Shown: positions 1-7,880 of the stretch, piece after piece
How positions within the stretch are numbered: position 1 is the first letter of the stretch
How the letters are laid out: every line of letters starts with the position of its first letter
NCBI GenBank assembly: GCA_035622335.1
Contig: DASPVO010000050.1
Coordinates: 1 to 18,315, forward strand
Direction: 5' to 3'
DNA from: DATJAJ01 sp035622335
Lineage (GTDB): Archaea; Thermoproteota; Nitrososphaeria; Nitrososphaerales; Gagatemarchaeaceae
Length of the DNA stretch: 18,315 bases
The notes under the pieces: generated by a model
Told to the model about the DNA's origin: nothing
What the model saw: the letters and a program-made list of their open reading frames with translations, nothing else
The model's database searches: none
Position numbers and translations under genes: made by a program

Positions 1-1535
1 TACTCCGAGACGAACGCCTCGTCGAGGGCTCCTACGAACGAGTCTCCTTCGATGACCAGGTACTGTTTCTCATCTGGTATCATCGAAAGATTGTCGAAGT
101 AGTACTCAAAGAGCGGTTTCGTGTCCCTCGCCCTGAAGAAGCTCCCATCGGACTCGCTGAATTGTGCGAGCCTCGGGTACCTCTCCCGCATGTAGTTCAG
201 GACCCTCTTCAACCTCTCTTCCGTCAGCCTTGAGTAGGGGAAGCTCCTTCGGAACACAGAGAGCATCTCGTCCAGCTTCCAAGAACTTCTCTCGATCAGC
301 ATCCCGGCCGCCTGGTGTATCGCGACGTCGTAGGGGACTTCGACCGGCTGGAGCGGCTCGAGCTCCGCGAGCATGGCCCGCCTACACAACACGCAGGCCT
401 CCAGGATGTCATCCGAATCCTGCGCGATTATCATCCCGTTCGACACCCGGCCCACCTTGTGCCCACTCCTGCCTATCCTCTGAATCAGGCGGGTGACCTG
501 CCTCGGCGAGTTGTACTGGATGACGTACTCCAGGAAACCTATGTCTATCCCCAACTCCAAGCTGCTGGTGCAGATCACTCCCATCAGACGACCGTCCTTC
601 AGCTCCCTCTCCACCGCTTCCCTGGTCGCCCTCGACAGAGAGCTGTGGTGTATCCCCACGGGGAGCGTGGGGTCCCAGACCCTGAACCTGCTCGCGAGCG
701 CTTCGGCCTCCGTCCTCGTGTTAGTGAAGACCAAGACAGCCTTGTACCTCTCCACGGCTTCCCTGATCGTCCTCAGTCTGGCGGCGACATCAGGGTACGA
801 ATAGATGGCCTCTGCTAGTTCGACGTCGATCGTCGTGGCGTGTGGGGAGACCACCTTCAGCGCAAGGCTCTTTTCAACAGGGACCCTCACGACTTCGCAG
901 CTCCTGCCTTCCCCCACGAGGAATTCTGCGACACGCTCCGGCGAGCCGACCGTGGCTGAGAGGCCAATGACTTGGAGGTCACCCTTCGCCACACTCCTGA
1001 GCCTCTCCATCCCCACCGCGAGCTGAGCCCCCCTCTTGTCGGAGGCGAGCTCGTGGACTTCGTCGATTATCACCCACCTGAGGGTAGAAAGGTTGTCCCT
1101 GATCCGCCTTCCGACCAGCATGATCTGAAGAGTCTCCGGCGTGGTGATGAGTATCTCGGGAGGGGCCATGCTCATGTTCGACCTCTCCGCCTGGGTGCTG
1201 TCTCCGTGTCTGACCCCGAGCCTGATGTCGAACCTCTTGCACCACCATTGCATCCTGTCGAGCATGTCCCTGTTCAGAGCGCGCAGCGGAGTGACATACA
1301 GAAGCTTGGTGCCCCTCTCCCGTGGGCCTCCCTCCCTTACGAGCTCGTCAAGAATCGGTAGGAACGCGGCCTCTGTCTTCCCAGTTCCCGTCGGCGCCAT
1401 CAGCAGGGCGTTCTTCCCTGCCCTCACTATCGGGACGAGCTTCATCTGCGGGTCCGTGGGGAGGTCGAACCCCTTCTCCTTGAGGGCCTCGACCACGGGG
1501 GGTGAAAACAGCTCGAAGACGCTCTCCTCTGTCAT
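1..1535 (-). CDS. lhr: Lhr-family ATP-dependent helicase (C-terminus beyond window)
   Basis: This is a superfamily 2 DNA/RNA helicase of the Lhr type, an ATP-driven 3'-5' translocase linked to DNA repair in archaea. About 511 residues of the N-terminal part are visible, and the frame runs off the left edge without a stop. In order there is a Q-motif-like Gln30, Walker A (APTGTGKT, residues 47-54), motif II DEVH at 158-161 followed by ELASDKRG, motif III SAT at 193-195, and motif VI QRIGRSGH at 352-359. DEVH followed by xLxxxKRG is characteristic of Lhr rather than of generic DEAD-box proteins. The ATG at 1535 is fixed by an in-frame TAA four codons upstream. The Lhr winged-helix and C-terminal domains would lie beyond the edge. 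The gene is divergent from the HTH gene at 1659. Family assignment is strong; the exact subclass (Lhr-core or full-length Lhr) cannot be told from this fragment. Confidence 0.92.
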   Translation of the reverse strand, partial: MTEESVFELFSPPVVEALKEKGFDLPTDPQMKLVPIVRAGKNALLMAPTGTGKTEAAFLPILDELVREGGPRERGTKLLYVTPLRALNRDMLDRMQWWCKRFDIRLGVRHGDSTQAERSNMSMAPPEILITTPETLQIMLVGRRIRDNLSTLRWVIIDEVHELASDKRGAQLAVGMERLRSVAKGDLQVIGLSATVGSPERVAEFLVGEGRSCEVVRVPVEKSLALKVVSPHATTIDVELAEAIYSYPDVAARLRTIREAVERYKAVLVFTNTRTEAEALASRFRVWDPTLPVGIHHSSLSRATREAVERELKDGRLMGVICTSSLELGIDIGFLEYVIQYNSPRQVTRLIQRIGRSGHKVGRVSNGMIIAQDSDDILEACVLCRRAMLAELEPLQPVEVPYDVAIHQAAGMLIERSSWKLDEMLSVFRRSFPYSRLTEERLKRVLNYMRERYPRLAQFSESDGSFFRARDTKPLFEYYFDNLSMIPDEKQYLVIEGDSFVGALDEAFVSE

Positions 1536-1565
1536 TTGCAGGAATTATGCCCGTGGCACGACTTG

Positions 1566-1573
1566 TATGTAAG
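1566..1573 (-). promoter_or_regulatory. Possible TATA box for the Lhr helicase
   Basis: On the minus strand this reads CTTACATA, about 35 bases before the helicase ATG. It would give a leader of roughly 10 bases. The match is weak, and the element is chosen mainly for its position. Confidence 0.3.
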
Positions 1574-1621
1574 ATTGTGGTGAAAACGAGCCCGGACCCG
1601 AGGCTCAAACCTCGCTTCCAT

Positions 1622-1630
1622 CCTTAAATA
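1622..1630 (+). promoter_or_regulatory. TATA box for the HTH regulator-lipA unit
   Basis: CCTTAAATA is a good archaeal TATA box centred about 32 bases before the ATG at 1659. Transcription would start within a few bases of the start codon, giving a leaderless or nearly leaderless transcript. It is the clearest AT-rich element in the divergent intergenic region 1536-1658. Confidence 0.65.
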
Positions 1631-1658
1631 TCGGGGACCATAACATAGGTCATAAAAT

Positions 1659-2081
1659 ATGCTGAACCCGTACGAAATCGTCTCGAAGTCTGCGCTCCCA
1701 GCCCTCAGAGCGATGGTCGCGAAGAGGCTTCAAGAAAAGTACCACATGACACAGCAGCAGGTCGCGACCAAGCTTCAGGTGACCCAGGCCTCGGTGAGCA
1801 ACTATTCCAGAAAGACACGCGGCATCATGATAGACCTGGAATCAGACCCGGTAGTAGCGAAGTCAGCCGACAAGATAGCCGACATGCTCGCTTCTGGGAC
1901 GGCAGACGAGAGAGATGTGATCAGCATCATGACGGAGGTGTGCGACTACATCCGGTTCAACCACTTGATGTGCGCGCTGCACCGTGACCTGGAGCCGGGA
2001 TTCCAGGTAGAAGGCTGCGACGCGTGTGGCGGCATCTTCACCGGAAAGGAATTTGAAAGGCTGAAGGTAGTCGTCGGCTAG
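1659..2081 (+). CDS. HTH transcriptional regulator with C-terminal Cys/His motif
   Basis: A 140-residue predicted DNA-binding protein resembling the archaeal COG2522 type. The helix-turn-helix lies at about residues 31-51 (MTQQQVATKLQVTQASVSNYS), where the second part is a typical recognition helix. The C-terminal third carries C95, H102, C105, H108, C120 and C123. The arrangement CxxH followed by CxxC could bind a metal or an Fe-S cluster (inference). Its stop codon is two bases from the lipA start, so the two genes are almost certainly co-transcribed, which suggests a role in lipoate or 2-oxoacid dehydrogenase control. It could equally be a general regulator. The ATG is chosen because a TATA box sits at the leaderless distance. 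The target genes are unknown. Confidence 0.8.
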   Translation: MLNPYEIVSKSALPALRAMVAKRLQEKYHMTQQQVATKLQVTQASVSNYSRKTRGIMIDLESDPVVAKSADKIADMLASGTADERDVISIMTEVCDYIRFNHLMCALHRDLEPGFQVEGCDACGGIFTGKEFERLKVVVG

Positions 2082-2083
2082 AA

Positions 2084-2971
2084 TTGCGTGGCGAAGCCAA
2101 GCCCGAATGGCTCACGGTCCTCCCTCCCGGAGGGTCTAGTCACGATAAGCTCAAGACTCTCTTCCACGAGCTGAACCTCCACACGGTCTGTGAAGAAGCC
2201 CATTGCCCAAACGTGCACGAGTGTTGGGGCGGGGGGACAGCCACCCTGATGCTGATGGGAGACACGTGCACGCGATCCTGCAGATTCTGCATGGTCGCTC
2301 CGGGGAGGCCAGCTGAAGCTCCGAGCCCCCTGGAGCCCGAAAGCGTGTCGTTCGCCCTTTCGCAGCTGAACCTGAGCTACGTGGTGCTGACCTCGGTGGA
2401 CAGGGATGACCTTCAGGATGGTGGCGCAGCCCACTTCGCGGAGACGATCAAGGCCATTCACGAAAGGTGTCCCGGGACGAAGGTCGAGGTCCTCATACCC
2501 GACTTCCTAAACGACCTGGAAGCCCTCAAGACCGTCGTCGATTCGCGCCCGGACGTGGTCGCGCACAACGTGGAGACCACCCTTTCGCTCACGTCACGTG
2601 TCAGGGACCGAAGGGCGGGGTATTGGCAGTCGCTTTCGGTGCTGAGGAACGTCAAGAAGCTAAGCGCGATGACGTACACGAAGTCCTCCATCATGGTCGG
2701 GTTGGGCGAGACGGAGGAGGAAGTCGGGCAGACGATGTGGCATCTCAGGCTCGCGGGAGTCGACTTTCTCACAGTCGGTCAATACCTCAGGCCCTCTCGC
2801 CGCCACCTTCCCGTAGAGGAATACGTCACGCCAGCCCAGTTCGAGGCCTACAGACAAGCAGGGGAGGCGATGGGGTTCAGGTACGTCGCTTCAGGCCCGC
2901 TCGTCCGAAGCAGCTACAGGGCGGGCGAGTTCTTCATCAGATCGGCCATCGAGAGCGGCCGACAGCCCTGA
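2084..2971 (+). CDS. lipA: Lipoyl synthase (radical SAM)
   Basis: LipA inserts two sulfur atoms at C6 and C8 of a protein-bound octanoyl group, completing the lipoyl cofactor on the E2 subunit. The 295-residue protein has both diagnostic cluster motifs. The auxiliary 4Fe-4S ligands are C36, C41 and C47 (CEEAHCPNVHEC). The radical-SAM ligands are C62, C66 and C69 (CTRSCRFC). The C-terminal RSSY at 275-278 supplies the family's conserved serine ligand. Length is normal for the family. The start is TTG at 2084, two bases after the regulator's stop; no ATG or GTG lies near the N-terminus in this frame. Downstream are E1, E2, E3 and LipB, so substrate and partner enzyme are encoded together. All key residues are present. 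Confidence 0.96.
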   Translation: MRGEAKPEWLTVLPPGGSSHDKLKTLFHELNLHTVCEEAHCPNVHECWGGGTATLMLMGDTCTRSCRFCMVAPGRPAEAPSPLEPESVSFALSQLNLSYVVLTSVDRDDLQDGGAAHFAETIKAIHERCPGTKVEVLIPDFLNDLEALKTVVDSRPDVVAHNVETTLSLTSRVRDRRAGYWQSLSVLRNVKKLSAMTYTKSSIMVGLGETEEEVGQTMWHLRLAGVDFLTVGQYLRPSRRHLPVEEYVTPAQFEAYRQAGEAMGFRYVASGPLVRSSYRAGEFFIRSAIESGRQP

Positions 2972-2977
2972 ATCAAT

Positions 2978-2986
2978 CTTATATCC
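2978..2986 (+). promoter_or_regulatory. TATA box for the E1 gene
   Basis: CTTATATCC lies in the 34-base gap after lipA, centred about 24 bases before the ATG at 3006. This fits a separate leaderless transcript for the E1 gene rather than only read-through from lipA. Confidence 0.55.
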
Positions 2987-3005
2987 TTCGGACCGGCTCG
3001 GCGGA

Positions 3006-5162
3006 ATGTTGACGGAGGCATCCCCTGTCAAGAGGTCAGACGCAGAGAAGCCTCGGATCTTCAGCGAGTCAGACCTGGGACTCACGGGGCCGGAAGACGT
3101 CATGTACCAGAGGCTCACCCCAGAGGGGGTTCTTGTCGGGCGAGAGCCTGGACTCTCGGGGGACGCGCTCAGGAGGATGTACGAACTCTTGGTCTTCGGC
3201 AGGCACTTCGATGAGAAGTGCACGAACTTGTCGACGCTTAGGGAGATAGGCACCTACGCGCCTTGCAAGGGGCAGGAGGGAGCCCAGGTCGGTTTCGTGA
3301 CCGCTCTCTCCCGTTCCGACTGGTACGTCCCGATGTACAGGGACACCGCAGGGATGATCTCATTCGGTCTTCCCGGGGTGAACCTGCTGCAGTACTGGGG
3401 GGGCGACGAGAGAGGCATGAAGATACCAGAGGGGCTGAACATGATCCCGCTCGCCGTGCCGGTCTCCACGCAGATACCCCACGCGGTGGGAACGGCGTTG
3501 GCGAAGCGCCTTCAGAAGGAAGACGTTGTCGTCTTGGTGTCGACAGGGGACGGGGGGACCTCGAAGGGCGACTTCCACGAGGGCCTGAACTTCGCCGGTG
3601 TCTACGACCTCCCAGTCATCTTCGTCGTCGAAAACAATCACTGGGCGATCTCGGTCAGGCGAGAACGGCAGACCGCATCGGCCACCCTCGCTCAGAAGGC
3701 GCTCGCTTACGGGTTCGAAGGGATGGTGGTCGACGGCAACGACGCCCTCGCATCCTACGAAGCGACCAAGTTCGCGGTGGACAGGGCTCGGCGCGGAGGT
3801 GGTCCTACCCTTCTGGAATTCAACACCTACAGGATGGGTCCGCACACCACCGCTGAGCTCGTCTCGAACAAGCTCAAGGCGCAGGACGAGGTCGAAGCCT
3901 GGGAGAAGAAGAGCCCTCTTCTGAGGTTCGAGAGATACCTTCGCTCCCGGGGGCTGCTGGATGACGACTTCAAGCAGACCGCCCTTCTGAAAGCCCAGTC
4001 ATTGACAGACGAGGCAGTCAGAGCGTTCAGAGCGCTCTCGCCAGTCGACCCCCGCGAGATGTTCCGTTACATGTTCAGCCTTCCTCCACAGAGCCTTCTC
4101 GACGAGATGGCCGAAGCCTTCGGGACTTCGGCGGGGTTCGAGCCCTTCCGGCCCGGTCCGGAGCCGACCATCTCAGGCGGCAAGCCAGGAGTGAACATCA
4201 GAAACGCCGTGAACATGGCCCTCAGGCAGGAGATGGACAGGAACGGCAGGATAGTGGTGTTCGGTGAGGACGTCGGGAAGAACGGCGGCGTCTTTCAGGT
4301 GACTAAGGGTCTCCAGGACGAATTCGGTCCAGACAGGGTTTTCGACACTCCACTCGCTGAGCTCGGCATAGCCGGCTTGTACGTCGGTCTTGCGATTGGG
4401 GGGATGGTCCCGGTCGGGGAGTTCCAGTTCGAGGGTTTCAGTCTCCCCGCGTTCGACCAGATCTTCGGCCACGTAGCCAGGATGAGGAACAGGACGAGGG
4501 GTCGGTTCAAGATGGGTGGTGTGATCAGGTTCCCCTACGGGGGCGGGGTCAAGGCACCCGAGCATCACTCCGACTCGCCCGAGGCATACTTCGCACACAC
4601 CCCAGGGCTCACAGTGGTCATCCCGTCCAACGCGTTCGAGGCGAAGGGCCTGCTGGCCTCAGCTCTAAGAGGTGAGGACCCTGTCATCTTCATGGAGCCC
4701 AAGAGGCTCTACGACTCGCCGAAGATGGACGTTCCCGAAGAGGAGTACACAGTTCCCATCGGCAAGGCAAGGGTCGTAAGAGAGGGCGGCGACCTCACGC
4801 TGGTCTCTTACGGCGCGATGATGGTGCCAACCCTTCAGGCCGCTGACTCCCTGCGAGCAGAGAATTCGATATCAGCCGATGTCATAGACCTCAGGACGAT
4901 CTCGCCGCTCGACTTCGATACGGTGCTCGGTTCTGTGGCGAAGACGGGAAGGCTTGTCATCGTGCACGAAGCGCCAAAGAGCCTCGGGGTCGGAGCGGAG
5001 ATTGCGGCTGTGGTCGCCGACAGGGCCATCGACCACCTTCGGGCGCCGATCAAACGTGTCACCGGCTTCGACACGGTCGTCCCCCTCGCCAAGCTAGAGG
5101 ACCAGTACCTCCCCAGCAAGGACAGGATTGTGAAGGCCGCGCTGGGGCTGACGACCTACTGA
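3006..5162 (+). CDS. 2-oxoacid dehydrogenase E1, alpha and beta subunits fused
   Basis: This is the thiamine-diphosphate-dependent decarboxylase of a 2-oxoacid dehydrogenase complex (pyruvate, branched-chain or acetoin type). It hands the acyl group to the lipoyl arm of E2. The 718-residue protein joins two subunits that are separate genes in most organisms. The alpha part spans about residues 30-370, with the ThDP/Mg motif GDGG starting at G181 and ending at ENN 209-211, followed by HWAIS. The beta part spans about 390-718, with TPLAELG around E452 (the usual catalytic Glu of the beta subunit) and the HSDSPEAYFAH segment typical of E1 beta. The linker is short and somewhat Pro/Gly-rich. Substrate cannot be decided from sequence; the alpha2beta2-type architecture favours a branched-chain or mixed 2-oxoacid enzyme over an AceE-type one. 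E2 follows 45 bases downstream. Confidence 0.93.
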   Translation: MLTEASPVKRSDAEKPRIFSESDLGLTGPEDVMYQRLTPEGVLVGREPGLSGDALRRMYELLVFGRHFDEKCTNLSTLREIGTYAPCKGQEGAQVGFVTALSRSDWYVPMYRDTAGMISFGLPGVNLLQYWGGDERGMKIPEGLNMIPLAVPVSTQIPHAVGTALAKRLQKEDVVVLVSTGDGGTSKGDFHEGLNFAGVYDLPVIFVVENNHWAISVRRERQTASATLAQKALAYGFEGMVVDGNDALASYEATKFAVDRARRGGGPTLLEFNTYRMGPHTTAELVSNKLKAQDEVEAWEKKSPLLRFERYLRSRGLLDDDFKQTALLKAQSLTDEAVRAFRALSPVDPREMFRYMFSLPPQSLLDEMAEAFGTSAGFEPFRPGPEPTISGGKPGVNIRNAVNMALRQEMDRNGRIVVFGEDVGKNGGVFQVTKGLQDEFGPDRVFDTPLAELGIAGLYVGLAIGGMVPVGEFQFEGFSLPAFDQIFGHVARMRNRTRGRFKMGGVIRFPYGGGVKAPEHHSDSPEAYFAHTPGLTVVIPSNAFEAKGLLASALRGEDPVIFMEPKRLYDSPKMDVPEEEYTVPIGKARVVREGGDLTLVSYGAMMVPTLQAADSLRAENSISADVIDLRTISPLDFDTVLGSVAKTGRLVIVHEAPKSLGVGAEIAAVVADRAIDHLRAPIKRVTGFDTVVPLAKLEDQYLPSKDRIVKAALGLTTY

Positions 5163-5173
5163 GTCTGCCAAAA

Positions 5174-5182
5174 CACTAATAG
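5174..5182 (+). promoter_or_regulatory. Possible TATA box for the E2 gene
   Basis: CACTAATAG lies in the 45-base gap between E1 and E2, centred about 30 bases before the GTG at 5208. It is a weaker match than the elements before E1 and E3, but in the same relative position. Confidence 0.35.
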
Positions 5183-5207
5183 CGCTCTGACGTCTCGAAA
5201 CACGGTC

Positions 5208-6431
5208 GTGACCTACGAATTCAAGCTACCCGACATAGGCGAGGGTGTCTCCGAGGGCGAGATCCTGAAGTGGATGGTGCGCGAGGGAGAACAGGTCAAC
5301 GAGGACCAGCCGCTCGTGGAGGTCATGACAGACAAGGTGAACGTCCAGATACCTTCTCCCAGGACTGGCACCGTGGCAAGGATATCGGTCAAGGAGGGAG
5401 AGATCGCCAAGGTGGGTCAGACCATAGTGGTGATCGAGGAAAAGGGCGGCCAGCCTGCTCCCATGCCAGCGAATCCTCAACCCGTTCCCACGCAGAGCGC
5501 TGAACCTAGGCAGATGTCGACTATTGCCTCCCCCTTCTCAGCGGTCCTTGCCGCGCCGGCTACCAGGCGGCTTGCGAGAGAACTCGAAGTGGACATAGCG
5601 ACGGTGAAGGGCACGGGACCGCAGGGGAGGGTGACGGACCAAGACGTCCAGAGCGCTGCCGCTGGCTCCAGGGTGGTCACGAAGCCTCCAGAGGATAAGC
5701 CGGCGGAGCAGGCGCACCGCGCTGGCGGACCCGAAGAGTTGATCCCGCTCAGGGGCTTGAGGAGGACGATCGCAGAGAGGATGCTGAAATCCTCTCTTGC
5801 TTCGGCGACCGTCACACACGTTGACGAGGCCGACGTGACCGAGCTCATTGTCCTCAGGGAGGCGCTCAAGTCCAGCGCAGAGAAGAGGGGAGTCAAGCTC
5901 ACATTCCTTCCGCTGATCGTCAAGGCGTTGGTACCGTCCTTGAAGGAATTCCCCTACGTGAACTCCTCCATGGACGAACAGGGAGGCAACATCATACTGA
6001 AGAAGTATTACAACTTCGGGATTGCCACTGACACCGAGCAGGGACTGATAGTTCCCGTCGTGAAGGACGCAGATAGGAAGGACGTCTTCTCCATCGCCGG
6101 AGAGATAGAGCAGCTGGCGACGAAGAGCCGGAGCGGCCAGCTCGGGCTGGATGACGTAAGAGGTTCCACGTTCACGATAACGAACGTCGGTTCGATAGGA
6201 GGACTCTTTGCCACGCCCATCATCAACCAGCCCGAGGTCGCGATACTCGGGACCGCAAGGATAGAGAAGCGCCCCGTCGTGAGAGACGGAAAGGTCGAGG
6301 TCCGAGACATGATGTATCTCTCCCTGAGCTTTGACCACAGGGTCTTCGACGGTGCCTACGCGGCAAGGTTCACCACATCGGTGATCGAGACGCTTCAGGA
6401 CACGAAGAAGCTGCTCTCCGCCGTCCTGTAG
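5208..6431 (+). CDS. 2-oxoacid dehydrogenase E2, dihydrolipoamide acyltransferase
   Basis: This is the core subunit that carries lipoate and transfers the acyl group to CoA. It has 407 residues in the usual order. One lipoyl domain covers residues 1-78, with lysine K43 in the MTDKVN hairpin as the expected lipoylation site. A Pro/Ala-rich swinging linker covers about 80-115. A peripheral subunit-binding domain covers about 118-158 (APATRRLARELEV, then GTGPQGRVTDQDV). The catalytic acyltransferase domain follows to the end. The active-site motif HRVFDG has H377 and D381. The start is GTG, directly giving the conserved lipoyl N-terminus (YEFKLPDIGEGVSEGE). It lies between E1 and E3. K43 is the predicted shared substrate of LipB and LipA encoded in the same block. 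Acyl specificity is unknown. Confidence 0.95.
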   Translation: MTYEFKLPDIGEGVSEGEILKWMVREGEQVNEDQPLVEVMTDKVNVQIPSPRTGTVARISVKEGEIAKVGQTIVVIEEKGGQPAPMPANPQPVPTQSAEPRQMSTIASPFSAVLAAPATRRLARELEVDIATVKGTGPQGRVTDQDVQSAAAGSRVVTKPPEDKPAEQAHRAGGPEELIPLRGLRRTIAERMLKSSLASATVTHVDEADVTELIVLREALKSSAEKRGVKLTFLPLIVKALVPSLKEFPYVNSSMDEQGGNIILKKYYNFGIATDTEQGLIVPVVKDADRKDVFSIAGEIEQLATKSRSGQLGLDDVRGSTFTITNVGSIGGLFATPIINQPEVAILGTARIEKRPVVRDGKVEVRDMMYLSLSFDHRVFDGAYAARFTTSVIETLQDTKKLLSAVL

Positions 6432-6447
6432 ACGAATCCCCAGCAAG

Positions 6448-6456
6448 CTTTAATCC
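6448..6456 (+). promoter_or_regulatory. TATA box for the E3 gene
   Basis: CTTTAATCC is centred about 26 bases before the TTG at 6477, in the 45-base gap after E2. The spacing favours the TTG as a leaderless start over the ATG at 6486. Confidence 0.5.
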
Positions 6457-6476
6457 AGTCGTGGGGCCGCGCACAT

Positions 6477-7880
6477 TTGAGACGGATGGACGCTGACGTA
6501 GCCGTCATTGGTGGTGGACCGGGGGGATATGTGTGCGCCATTAGGGCAGGACAGCTCGGCCTCAGGACGATCATCATCGAGCCAGACAAGCTCGGCGGAG
6601 AGTGCCTGAACTATGGCTGCATACCTTCGAAATCGCTCATCACCGTCTCCAAGCTCGTGGACAGGCTGAAGGAGGCAGAGAAGTTCGGCCTGAAGACGGA
6701 CGGGGTATCTCTCGACTACGTGCAGATGCAGAAGTGGAAGTCAGAGGTCGTCTCCAAGCTCGTCTCGGGCGTCGAGGCGCTCCTGAAGGGGAACCACGTG
6801 ACGATCATCAAGGGAAGCGCCGAGATCCTGACGAAGGACAGGATAGCGGTAACGACCCAGTCTGGTAGGGAAGAGATCCCGACTAGAAGCATCGTTATCG
6901 CGACGGGCACCGAGCCGATTCAGCTGCAAGGGCTCGAAAGGGACGGCCAGGTGGTGATCGGTTCAAAGGAGGCTCTGGAACTCACCTCTGCGCCGAAGCG
7001 GCTGCTCGTGGTCGGGGGAGGTGCAATCGGCCTTGAGTTTGCGTGCATGTACCAGAAGTTTGGGAGTCAGGTGACCGTCGTGGAGCTGATGGCTCAGCTT
7101 CTCCCGGGGAGCGACCCCGAGGTCGTCCGCGTCGTACAGAAGAAGCTCGAGGCGAGAGGGGCCAAAGTCTTCCTTGGCTCGAAGGTCACCTCCCTGACGA
7201 AGTCGTCAGGCGTGGCCAAGGTCGAACTCGAGACGCCCGTGGGCCCCATATCCATAATCGCCGACAAGGTCCTAGTCAGCGTCGGGAGACGGCCGAGGAC
7301 CGCGGGCATGAACATCGCTGGCCTAGGCATCAAGACAGACCAGCGCGGATTCATCCTTGCCAGCCAACGAATGATGACCAACGTCGACGGCGTCTACGCG
7401 ATTGGCGACGTGAGCGGACCTCCGCTGCTCGCCCACAAGGCTTCGAAGCAGGGAATCGTGGCCGCAGAGTGCATCGCGGGACTCCCGAGCGCCGCCGACT
7501 GGAGGGCGATGCCGGACGCAATCTTCACCGACCCAGAAGTCGCGTCGGTGGGGATCACAGAGGCGAAGGCCGCGGAAGCCGGCGTGGAAGTCAAGAGGAC
7601 GAGGTTCCAGTTCTCCGCCCTTGGGAGGGCGCTCTCGACGGGGGAGACCGAAGGCTTCGTGAAGGTCGTCTCCAGGGCGAAAGACGGGCTCGTCGTAGGT
7701 GTGCAGATAGTCGGTCCGGATGCATCGAACCTCATCAGCGAGGTCGCACTGGCGATGGAGATGGGCGCGACCGTCGAAGACATAGCTCTGACGGTCCACC
7801 CTCATCCGACTCTCTCCGAGGCGCTGATGGAGGCGGCAGAGTCTGCGTCTGGCAGTCCGATACACCAGATGAAGATATGA
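6477..7880 (+). CDS. lpdA: Dihydrolipoamide dehydrogenase (E3)
   Basis: This flavoprotein reoxidises the dihydrolipoyl arm of E2 and reduces NAD+. The 467-residue protein has the FAD-binding GGGPGG at residues 12-17, the redox-active disulfide C43/C48 (GGECLNYGC), and a second Rossmann motif VVGGGAIGLEF near residue 180 for NAD. A C-terminal dimer domain ends in HPHPTLSEA, with H443 and E448 as the acid-base pair of the partner subunit. The start is TTG 6477 by TATA spacing; ATG 6486 (MDADVAVIGGG) is a real alternative and would remove three residues. Its TGA overlaps the lipB ATG (ATGA), so the two are translationally coupled. The context of E1, E2 and LipB makes assignment to the lipoate complex firm, and not to a mercuric or glutathione reductase. 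Confidence 0.95.
   Translation: MRRMDADVAVIGGGPGGYVCAIRAGQLGLRTIIIEPDKLGGECLNYGCIPSKSLITVSKLVDRLKEAEKFGLKTDGVSLDYVQMQKWKSEVVSKLVSGVEALLKGNHVTIIKGSAEILTKDRIAVTTQSGREEIPTRSIVIATGTEPIQLQGLERDGQVVIGSKEALELTSAPKRLLVVGGGAIGLEFACMYQKFGSQVTVVELMAQLLPGSDPEVVRVVQKKLEARGAKVFLGSKVTSLTKSSGVAKVELETPVGPISIIADKVLVSVGRRPRTAGMNIAGLGIKTDQRGFILASQRMMTNVDGVYAIGDVSGPPLLAHKASKQGIVAAECIAGLPSAADWRAMPDAIFTDPEVASVGITEAKAAEAGVEVKRTRFQFSALGRALSTGETEGFVKVVSRAKDGLVVGVQIVGPDASNLISEVALAMEMGATVEDIALTVHPHPTLSEALMEAAESASGSPIHQMKI

Noticed and set aside
1599..1614. Small inverted repeat (CGAGG, six-base loop, CCTCG) between the helicase and the HTH gene, resembling a tRNA T-arm
   Set aside because: It has only five base pairs, a six-base loop, and no acceptor or anticodon arms around it. 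It could be an operator or chance; nothing else supports it.
5538..6446. A 302-residue antisense open frame over E2
   Set aside because: E2 in the plus strand has all catalytic motifs. Long antisense frames are expected in GC-rich coding DNA.
6486..6488. ATG as the start of the E3 gene
   Set aside because: It is possible, but the TATA box spacing fits TTG 6477 better for a leaderless transcript. The difference is only three residues.
7043..7876. Open frame extending upstream of lipB through the second half of the E3 gene, as if one 491-residue protein
   Set aside because: The upstream part is Arg/Gly-rich shadow coding of the E3 gene with no family features. LipB homology begins at the ATG overlapping the E3 stop.
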